A stretch of 7,712 nt of DNA from CBDUBU01 sp965365465 (GTDB taxonomy: Bacteria; Bacteroidota; Rhodothermia; Rhodothermales; DASSAV01), in assembly GCA_965365465.1 (NCBI GenBank), contig CBDUBU010000193.1, positions 1 to 7,712 on the forward strand, in the 5' to 3' direction. Each line of letters starts with the position of its first letter. The first letter of the stretch is position 1. The translations under genes and the position numbers were made by a program. Below, piece after piece: positions 1 through 5,226 of the stretch. A model generated the notes under the pieces. The model was not told where the DNA came from. It saw only the letters and a list, made by a program, of their open reading frames with translations, and did not search any database.

Positions 1-2
1 CT

Positions 3-104
3 TCAGTCCTTCCTGTTACCTGGAATTACCTTTCGAACCGCCTGCCCCAACTGGAAAAACTGCCTCACACCATGAGGAAAAGGGCAGGCGCCGCAAACGA
101 GTAG
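3..104 (+). CDS. possible C-terminal tail of an upstream gene (partial, unidentified)
   Basis: An open frame enters from the left edge and ends at TAG 102-104. It gives about 33 residues, beginning SVLPVTWNYLSNRLPQLEKL and ending in a basic tail (MRKRAGAANE). The composition is believable for protein and the third codon positions are fairly GC-rich, but nothing in it identifies a family. SbcD would be the expected neighbour because sbcD commonly precedes sbcC; I cannot recognise an SbcD C-terminus here, and the gap of about 114 bp to sbcC is longer than is usual for that pair. A second frame (2-232) is also open and overlaps the sbcC start by 14 bp, but its product is Arg/Ser-rich and less convincing. 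Confidence 0.3.
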   Translation, partial: SVLPVTWNYLSNRLPQLEKLPHTMRKRAGAANE

Positions 105-218
105 CGCGACGCACGTCCGTAACGGAGTCTCATCGCAGTTGGCGGAGCAGGCTCCAGTTGGTTCCGGGGAACCCAAAGCGTTTTATACTGCGGAAACTGC
201 TTCAAGATAGGGGCCTCT
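105..218 (+). promoter_or_regulatory. leader/possible promoter region of sbcC
   Basis: This non-coding stretch separates the left-edge frame from sbcC. TATACT at 184-189 matches the sigma-70 -10 consensus at five of six positions and lies about 30 bp before the start codon. No good -35 box sits 16-18 bp upstream; TTGGTT at 158-163 is 20 bp away. A 7-bp direct repeat, CAGTTGG, occurs at 136-142 and 155-161. A weak ribosome-binding stretch, AGGGG at 209-213, lies 5 nt before the ATG. The promoter is an inference; the repeats and boxes are seen directly. Confidence 0.3.
158..176. repeat. inverted repeat upstream of sbcC
   Basis: GGTTCC (160-165) and GGAACC (168-173) form a perfect 6-bp inverted repeat around a GG centre. 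The outer TT (158-159) can pair with AA (175-176) if C174 bulges. It ends 7 bp before the TATACT box. It is too tight in the middle for a good RNA hairpin and has no following U-run, so a protein-binding dyad or chance is likelier than a terminator. Confidence 0.3.
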
Positions 219-3200
219 ATGATTCCCGTTGAGCTTCATCTGACAAATTTTCTCAGTTACGGCACTGCTGCGCCTGTACTTGAGTTCGATCACTTCCATG
301 TGGCCTGCCTTTCAGGCCGGAACGGACAGGGAAAATCTGCCCTGCTCGATGCGATTACATGGGCGTTATGGGGAGAGGCGCGCAAGTCCAGCGGCGGGCA
401 CAAGCCCGATGAAGAACTCATCCGCATAGGCGCTCGCCGTATGCAGGTGGACTTTGCTTTCGATATTGAGGGCGAAAGGTACCGTGTGACACGCGGATAT
501 CTGCGTTCGGCCACCGGCAAGACCAGCAAAGCTGAACTGGAATTCAGTATTTTTGAGCCGTCTGAAGGAGATTACCATCCGCTTACCGGCGCTTCAGTCA
601 AGGAAACGCAGGAGCGCTTGAACCAGTTGCTGGGAATCGACTACGATACCTTTATCAATTCTGCTTTTCTCCTGCAAGGTCGTTCCGACGAGTTCACCAA
701 AAAGAAACCAAGTGAACGCAAGGATATCCTTGCCCGAATTCTCAATCTCGGCCGGTATGAGCGGCTTGCGCTGCTGGCCCGAGATCACGAACGTGACGCA
801 GCAGACCGTGTGGATCGAGCCGATGCAGATGTAAGCCGGCTCAAGCAGGAGCTTGAAAAAGAGCCGGCATGGAAGGAACAGCATTCAGCGGTTCAGAAGT
901 CCATAGAAGAGGAATCCAGGAAATGCACGTTGTTGCGAGCAGAAGAAACACGTCTGGTGGAATGCCTTGCCGTTCTGGACTTGAAGGCTCGCGAAGCCGC
1001 GTCGTTGCGGAAATCGATAGAGGACCTGTCGGCCCGTATTGAGCAGGGCGAGGTGGAAAAACAGAATCTGCAAAAAAAAATTGCCGAGGCGGAAGCGCTC
1101 ATTGCACAAAAAGAGCAAATTGAACGCGATTATGATCGCTGGCAGGTTCTGCAGAGGGAACGGGACAGCCTTGATACGAAGCAAGAGCTTTTTCGAGGCG
1201 TCGAGAAACAGATTGACGCGCGAAAAGGTGAACTCAAGGATCTCAAGAATGAGATCGAAATGCGCCTGCACACGTTCGAGGTCGAGATAAATTCCAATCA
1301 AACGGCTTGGCAGGAATGCGAGGGTCAACTAAAGCAAGAGTCTACTATACGCCGATCGCTGGAACAGGCATTGTCAGCAAGGAAGCAATTTGAGGAAATG
1401 AATGGTGTTTTGACGCAGCGGCGTGCATGGGAAGATGAGATTAAAAAGATTGAGCATGAACTGCATGGTCAGTGCGAAGCCATCCAGGGACAGCTTCAAG
1501 CGTTGCTCAACCAGATACGGCGGGATACGGCTGTCCTTCCTCCGCTGGAAACCCTCCTGAAGCAGCAGGAGTCGGCCCGGAATGCTGTGGAGGATCTCCA
1601 GGCCATGCAGACAGAACTGGAAACAGTCCGCATAAAGGGGCAGCAGGCAGCAGAGACTCTTCGGGAGCATTCCGGTCTTCTTTCAGCGAGGCAACAGACT
1701 TTGCAGGAGCAGAAGGAAAACCGGGAGCGTTTTCTCTCCGCGACCGATGGGGTCTGCCCGATTTGCAAGACGGAGCTTGGCCCGGACCACAAAGAGGAAG
1801 TCGTTGCCCACTATGACGAGGCCATCAGCAGCCTGCGTGTAGAAATCCGGGAAGTCCAGATCCCTATCCAAAAATGGCAGGCAGAGCGTGAGCGACTTCT
1901 GGATGAGTTCAAGGCGCTTGAAAAACGGATAACTGCAAGTGGAAAGGCTCCGGAGCAACTATCCGCCATCGAAGAACAACTCCGGAGGCGTGAGGAATTA
2001 CAGGCGGCGCTGGATGTGCGTTGCGCAGAAGCGCAGGAACTACAGCGTAAGCTGGACGAGAAACTTTACGGTCAGGATCAACGCGAACGGAGGCTTATAT
2101 GTAAGCAGCAACTGGACGGCCTGTCTTTCGATGAAGAAGCCTTTGAGCAGGTAAAAGCCAAAGCTGCCCAGGCGCCGCGTTTTGAAGAACAGCTTCGCAA
2201 CCTCGAACAACTTGCGATAAAAAAGGAACAACACGAAAAAACAATCCTTCGTCTCGAACAGCAGAGGGCTGCGCTTCGCAAGCAGGTTGATGATGGCACA
2301 TTGTTTGGTCCCTTGTATGCACAGATTGGCAAACTCGAAGGGCAACTGGCAAAAATTGGATTCGATCCTTCTCGTCTTGTCACGGTTCGTAAGCTGCTCA
2401 ATGAGCTTGAAGGTGTGGGAGAGCGAGTAACAAACCTCCTGCACGCGCAGCAGAATCGTGAATCGTGGTTGACGCAGGCTGGCCGCATTCAGGTTGAAGC
2501 GGACCGATCGCATACCGATCTGGAGGCCCAGCGTAGCAGTCTGGCGGAGGCGGAAACAGAGCTTTCAAGGCGTTCTCTTCTCGAAGAAGATCAGAAAACG
2601 CAGGCTGCGGCGTGCAGAGATACCGAAAGCCGTCTAAAACAACTTCAGATCCTTTCCGGTCAGCTTGCAGCCCAGCTTGAACAGGCAAAGCAGAACCACG
2701 AACAACTGAAGCTGCGACGCAAGGAGCATACGGAAGCGCGTACGCAACGTGCGCTTTATAAACAACTACGGGCTGCCTTCGGTAAGCATGGGATTCCCTC
2801 GCTTATTATTGAGCAGACTTTGCCTGAGATCGAGGACCGCGCCAATGAGTTGCTGGATCGCCTTGCCGATGGCAGAATGCATGTGCGCCTGGAAACCCTG
2901 AAAGACAAAAAAACGGGCGGGACGAAAGAGACGCTAGAGATCATTATTACCGATGAGCAGGGTTCCGCCAGGGCTTACGAGACGTTCTCCGGTGGGGAGG
3001 CTTTCAGGGTCAACTTTGCGCTGCGGATCGCGCTGGCGCAACTCCTGGCCGAGCGAAGCGGCGTGCGGATTCGTACGCTTGTGATCGATGAAGGCTTCGG
3101 AACGCAAGACAGTCAGGGCGTGCAGAGCCTCGTAGAAGCGATCCAATCCATTCAACAGGACTTTGACAAAATCATCGTGATTACGCACCTCGACCAGTTG

Positions 3201-3278
3201 AAAAACGTTTTCCCGGTGCGCATTGAGGTCGAGAAGGATCCTGTTGAGGGATCACGATTCGAGATGATAGGAGTCTGA
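219..3278 (+). CDS. sbcC: SbcC/Rad50-family exonuclease ATPase subunit
   Basis: This is the ATPase half of the SbcCD (Mre11-Rad50-like) complex, which with the SbcD nuclease cuts hairpins and protein-blocked DNA ends in the cytoplasm. The 1019 residues show the full family order: Walker A GRNGQGKS (33-40), Q-loop Gln in FLLQGRSDEF (Q153), a long Glu/Lys/Gln-rich coiled coil, the zinc-hook CPIC at 513-516 almost exactly at mid-length, the returning coil, the ABC signature TFSGGEAF (S924-E927), Walker B LVIDEGFG (D957, E958) and the H-loop His in VITHLD (H990). Nothing essential is missing. The ATG at 219 follows AGGGG by 5 nt, and the MIPVELHLTNF opening is a normal first beta strand, so the start is well supported. 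The stop lies inside the convergent transporter gene, with a 27-bp overlap. No sbcD is visible here. SbcC and archaeal/phage Rad50-like names are interchangeable at this level. Confidence 0.95.
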   Translation: MIPVELHLTNFLSYGTAAPVLEFDHFHVACLSGRNGQGKSALLDAITWALWGEARKSSGGHKPDEELIRIGARRMQVDFAFDIEGERYRVTRGYLRSATGKTSKAELEFSIFEPSEGDYHPLTGASVKETQERLNQLLGIDYDTFINSAFLLQGRSDEFTKKKPSERKDILARILNLGRYERLALLARDHERDAADRVDRADADVSRLKQELEKEPAWKEQHSAVQKSIEEESRKCTLLRAEETRLVECLAVLDLKAREAASLRKSIEDLSARIEQGEVEKQNLQKKIAEAEALIAQKEQIERDYDRWQVLQRERDSLDTKQELFRGVEKQIDARKGELKDLKNEIEMRLHTFEVEINSNQTAWQECEGQLKQESTIRRSLEQALSARKQFEEMNGVLTQRRAWEDEIKKIEHELHGQCEAIQGQLQALLNQIRRDTAVLPPLETLLKQQESARNAVEDLQAMQTELETVRIKGQQAAETLREHSGLLSARQQTLQEQKENRERFLSATDGVCPICKTELGPDHKEEVVAHYDEAISSLRVEIREVQIPIQKWQAERERLLDEFKALEKRITASGKAPEQLSAIEEQLRRREELQAALDVRCAEAQELQRKLDEKLYGQDQRERRLICKQQLDGLSFDEEAFEQVKAKAAQAPRFEEQLRNLEQLAIKKEQHEKTILRLEQQRAALRKQVDDGTLFGPLYAQIGKLEGQLAKIGFDPSRLVTVRKLLNELEGVGERVTNLLHAQQNRESWLTQAGRIQVEADRSHTDLEAQRSSLAEAETELSRRSLLEEDQKTQAAACRDTESRLKQLQILSGQLAAQLEQAKQNHEQLKLRRKEHTEARTQRALYKQLRAAFGKHGIPSLIIEQTLPEIEDRANELLDRLADGRMHVRLETLKDKKTGGTKETLEIIITDEQGSARAYETFSGGEAFRVNFALRIALAQLLAERSGVRIRTLVIDEGFGTQDSQGVQSLVEAIQSIQQDFDKIIVITHLDQLKNVFPVRIEVEKDPVEGSRFEMIGV

Positions 3279-4223
3279 TTGTTTTGTCGGAAAAGGAATC
3301 GTCTTGGCTTTACTTCCGGGGGAGCGCCGGGTAAAAACAAGGCCGCTGACAATGAGCACACCCCCGGCAATCTGCGCTGCATGAATCGTCTCGTTCAGCA
3401 CAAGGTAGCTGCTGACGAGAGCTACAAACGGAACCAGATTTCCGTAAACGGCAGTATGCGAAGGCCCGACCTCGCGCACGGCGGTTGTCCAGATAACAAA
3501 CGTGAGTCCGGTGGAAAGCCCTCCCGAGAATACGATGGCTCCCCACACCCAGAGGTCGACTTTCTCCCAGATTACTTGATCGAAATCAGGTGCTGCAATT
3601 ACAAGCAGCACAGGAAGCGCGACAAGGATTCCGAGGAAGTTCAATACAAAGGGCGGGATTTTCTGCACCACGGGCCTGCTGAATGCCGTGTAGGAACCCC
3701 ACAGGATAGAGGCAACCAGCATCAGCAGGTTGCCGAGAAAGGTGCTGTCGCCGAAGTGAATCTCATGGGCGCCGCCCAGGATAATCATTACCGTGCCGGT
3801 AAGGGTAACCGTGAGTCCGATCCAGGCCATACGACTCAGGTATTCATATCCAAACAGGCGACTGAGCACGGCGGTCCACAGAGGCGCTCCGGCCATGATG
3901 AGCGCTGCATTGCCGGCGGTTGTATGGTCGATGCCGATAATGAAAAAAAGCTGATAGGCTACATAGGCAAGCAGGCCCAGCGCGACGATCTGCCATCCGT
4001 GGGTGCGCCAGGGGTGCAGGTTTTTGAAATCTGCGCCGCGCCGGCGCGCGAGGTACAACGAACCCAGCGCCACGGCAGATATTATGAATCGGAAGGCGTT
4101 GATTACATGAATGGGCATTGCCGAAAGGGCAGCCTTCAGAACCGGCATATTGACGCCCCATACCAGCACGGCAAACAGCAGTGCAGCGTCGTATTTTCGT
4201 AAGGAGCGCAGCTTGCCAGTCAT
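3252..4223 (-). CDS. EamA/DMT-superfamily transporter
   Basis: An inner-membrane carrier of the drug/metabolite transporter superfamily; members move amino acids, sugars, nucleosides or other small metabolites, and the substrate here cannot be read from sequence. The 323-residue protein is almost all hydrophobic helices, about ten, in two homologous EamA halves: roughly 13-150 (AALLFAVLVWGVNMPVLKAA, then INAFRFIISAVAL) and 163-298 (ASILWGSYTAFSRP). The second half closes with the family pattern GNLVPFVALVSSYLVLNETI followed by QIAGGVLIVSGLVF and Arg-Arg. A polar tail follows. The ATG at 4223 is chosen because MTGKLRSLRKYDAALL gives the usual short basic lead into helix 1. An in-frame ATG at 4292 would add 23 atypical residues and lie in the divergent control region. 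No Shine-Dalgarno sequence is evident. Its 3' end overlaps sbcC; its 5' end faces the MerR gene, which may regulate it (inference). Confidence 0.9.
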   Translation of the reverse strand: MTGKLRSLRKYDAALLFAVLVWGVNMPVLKAALSAMPIHVINAFRFIISAVALGSLYLARRRGADFKNLHPWRTHGWQIVALGLLAYVAYQLFFIIGIDHTTAGNAALIMAGAPLWTAVLSRLFGYEYLSRMAWIGLTVTLTGTVMIILGGAHEIHFGDSTFLGNLLMLVASILWGSYTAFSRPVVQKIPPFVLNFLGILVALPVLLVIAAPDFDQVIWEKVDLWVWGAIVFSGGLSTGLTFVIWTTAVREVGPSHTAVYGNLVPFVALVSSYLVLNETIHAAQIAGGVLIVSGLVFTRRSPGSKAKTIPFPTKQSDSYHLES

Positions 4224-4250
4224 GAGCGTGAGGTTGGGAAAGCGTGCCGC

Positions 4251-4256
4251 AATATA
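4251..4256 (-). promoter_or_regulatory. possible -10 box of the transporter gene
   Basis: Read on the minus strand this is TATATT, five of six matches to TATAAT, and it would start transcription about 20 nt before the ATG at 4223. No recognisable -35 element lies 17 bp upstream; that position falls in the right arm of the inverted repeat at 4258-4278. A promoter lacking a -35 would fit activator dependence, but that is inference. Confidence 0.3.
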
Positions 4257-4257
4257 A

Positions 4258-4278
4258 CCGAAGAATTTGTACCTTCGG
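4258..4278. repeat. inverted repeat, candidate operator between transporter and merR-type gene
   Basis: CCGAAG (4258-4263) and CTTCGG (4273-4278) are perfect inverted copies with a 9-bp centre. The dyad is the most symmetrical element in the 116 bp between the two divergent start codons. It abuts the minus-strand TATATT box and contains the -33 TTTG of the proposed plus-strand promoter, so a bound dimer could affect both genes. MerR-family proteins bind such dyads as dimers and often control themselves and a divergent gene; that this one does is inference. A terminator role is unlikely, since no U-run follows on either strand. Confidence 0.45.
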
Positions 4279-4298
4279 CAGGACCATAGCATGTTTGC
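4266..4298 (+). promoter_or_regulatory. Bacteroidota-type promoter for the merR-type gene
   Basis: TTTG at 4266-4269 is followed, after 20 bp, by CATGTTTGC at 4290-4298. This resembles the Bacteroidota housekeeping promoter (TTTG at -33, about 19-21 bp, TAnnTTTG at -7), with one mismatch in the -7 element and the commonly seen trailing C. Transcription would start near 4304-4306, leaving a leader of about 35 nt to the ATG at 4340. The alternative sigma-70 reading (TTGTAC at 4267-4272, CATGTT at 4290-4295) is weaker in its -10. Confidence 0.4.
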
Positions 4299-4331
4299 AC
4301 ACGCCGCACGCTGTTTTCATGCCAACTCAAC

Positions 4332-4336
4332 AGGAG
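4332..4336 (+). promoter_or_regulatory. ribosome-binding site deciding the merR-type start
   Basis: AGGAG lies 3 nt before the ATG at 4340, which is tight but usable. The in-frame upstream ATGs at 4244 and 4319 have no comparable sequence, and 4244 lies upstream of the proposed promoter. Confidence 0.5.
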
Positions 4337-4339
4337 CCT

Positions 4340-4669
4340 ATGCAGGAGGAAGAGATCAAAAAGCTGTATTACTCCATTGGGGAGGTTAGCGAGATAACGG
4401 GGCTGGATCAGCACGTTTTACGGTATTGGGAAAGCGAGTTCAACGTGCTGAAACCTAAAAAGAATCGGTCAGGGCGGCGCGTTTATACGCCGGAGGACAT
4501 TGAGGTGGTGCAGCGCCTCTATCACCTGCTCAAGGTCGAGAAGTACACCATTGAAGGGGCAAAGCAAGTGCTTTCCCATTCCGGAGTTTCTCCAGAATGG
4601 GACGATGCAAACCGGCAAGCATTAATCGAACTGCGCAGCTTTCTGAAGCAACTCCTTGAAAAAATATGA
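4340..4669 (+). CDS. small MerR-family transcriptional regulator
   Basis: A 109-residue DNA-binding protein of the MerR family, which binds promoter dyads as a dimer. The N-terminal winged helix-turn-helix is clear: YYSIGEVSEITGLDQHVLRY (10-29), then WESEF, and the wing and following helix in RSGRRVYTPEDIEVVQRLYH (43-62). VEKYTIEGAKQVL (66-78) completes the MerR core, and a short C-terminal helix (92-109) is probably the dimerisation coil. There is no effector domain and no cysteine at all, so metal sensing of the MerR/CueR/ZntR type and SoxR-type iron-sulfur sensing are excluded. This compact form with LYYSIGEV is common in Bacteroidota and relatives, where its signal is generally unknown. 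The start at 4340 is chosen for its AGGAG and because homologues begin just before KLYYSIGEV. It is divergent from the transporter gene and convergent with the small gene at 4710. Confidence 0.85.
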   Translation: MQEEEIKKLYYSIGEVSEITGLDQHVLRYWESEFNVLKPKKNRSGRRVYTPEDIEVVQRLYHLLKVEKYTIEGAKQVLSHSGVSPEWDDANRQALIELRSFLKQLLEKI

Positions 4670-4709
4670 GTCAAGTACCCGGATCGTTGGGCGAGCGCAT
4701 AATGAGGCA

Positions 4710-5132
4710 TTACCGCATAATAATCATCTTGGGCGGCGACCCGCCCCGCGCATACCGGTCGTCTTTCGTATTAAACACCGCGTAGACAAAGGCTCCTTCC
4801 GGGGCGCGCTCCCCCACGGTCAGGCGAAGCGACTGGCCCGACGGCAGGCTCGGTGTCCAGGTATTTTCCTTGACAAGTTCGGCAAAGAGCTCCCGGACGG
4901 GAAACTGAAAGAAGGCGTCCGATTCCCCGGCCATCCATACCACCGTATCGCCGGGGCTTACCTTGAGGGTAACAGCCTGTCCTTCTTCGTCTACAACCGT
5001 CCACGTTTCGTCGATCTGCTTGATAAACAGGCGGTATTCCATCGGTTTACGCATGGGTTTTCTCCTTTTCAGTTTTTTCAGAATAACAGCGATCAATCCC
5101 GCAGTCAACATTGCAGAAAGGAAACGTTTCAT
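4710..5132 (-). CDS. small beta-rich protein of unknown function with hydrophobic N-terminus
   Basis: I do not recognise this family firmly. From the ATG at 5132 it has 140 residues: a basic start (MKR), a hydrophobic stretch of about 15 residues (FLSAMLTAGLIAVIL, 4-18), a strongly basic patch (KKLKRRK, 19-25) and then a soluble domain. The domain alternates short strands and turns (LKVSPGDTVVWMAGESD; FVYAVFNTKDDRYARGGSPP; final KMIIMR), which suggests a cupredoxin-like or DP-EP-like beta sandwich (inference). There is no His or Cys, so a type 1 copper site is impossible. The start is uncertain: 5132 has a weak GAGG 6 nt upstream, while ATG 5054 has a strong AGGAG at 7 nt and would give a 114-residue soluble protein without the hydrophobic lead. 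A TTG at 5144 is less likely. It lies about 95 bp downstream of the kinase gene on the same strand and may be co-transcribed with it. Confidence 0.65.
   Translation of the reverse strand: MKRFLSAMLTAGLIAVILKKLKRRKPMRKPMEYRLFIKQIDETWTVVDEEGQAVTLKVSPGDTVVWMAGESDAFFQFPVRELFAELVKENTWTPSLPSGQSLRLTVGERAPEGAFVYAVFNTKDDRYARGGSPPKMIIMR
5062..5068 (-). promoter_or_regulatory. strong internal ribosome-binding site for an alternative start at 5054
   Basis: On the minus strand AAAGGAG is followed by 7 nt and then ATG at 5054, an ideal Shine-Dalgarno spacing and the best such match in the window. The same bases encode part of the basic patch in the longer reading, so the purine richness could partly reflect Lys/Arg codons. 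Confidence 0.45.
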
Positions 5133-5226
5133 AAAGCGCCTCAAATCCAGAGTGGAGCGTTCCGGTTAAGCAAAGGAAACATTCCGATGCGCGGTAAACT
5201 ATGCTTTGTCCCCAGGAATAAGAATC
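5133..5226 (-). promoter_or_regulatory. gap between the kinase and the small beta-rich protein
   Basis: This 94-bp gap contains, on the minus strand, TTCCTTTGC (5178-5170), one mismatch from a Bacteroidota -7 element (TAnnTTTGC). It would start transcription about 30 nt before the ATG at 5132. The only upstream partner, TTTA at 5198-5195, is spaced 16 bp away, shorter than normal. No convincing terminator follows the kinase stop: the AGGA/TCCT arms near 5214-5228 are too short. Read-through from the kinase gene is therefore possible. Confidence 0.2.

Noticed and set aside
63..77. CCTCA / TGAGG hairpin near the left edge, followed on the minus strand by CAGTTTTT, as a possible terminator
   Set aside because: The stem is only 5 bp, the T-run is offset by 3 nt, and no minus-strand gene ends there within the window.
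885..1328. Minus-strand open frames of up to about 150 codons within sbcC (also near 2040-2513)
   Set aside because: They are antisense to the coiled-coil coding region; the Phe/Leu-rich products reflect Lys/Glu codons read backwards. The sbcC reading explains the DNA completely.
3279..4202. A 307-codon open frame on the plus strand, in the same frame as sbcC and starting right after its TGA, as if stop read-through would extend sbcC
   Set aside because: It lies exactly antisense to the well-supported DMT transporter and its product is hydrophilic and rich in Arg, Gly, His and Gln, as expected of the reverse of hydrophobic codons. No family features are visible.
4224..4292. Longer N-terminus for the transporter, from the ATG at 4292
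   Set aside because: The extra 23 residues are atypical for EamA proteins and would run across the dyad and the minus-strand -10-like box; the ATG at 4223 gives a normal N-terminus.
4670..4709. Short gap between the convergent MerR-type gene and the small gene as a bidirectional terminator
   Set aside because: Only a 4-bp AATG/CATT pairing is visible and there is no T-run; I see nothing functional in these 40 bases.
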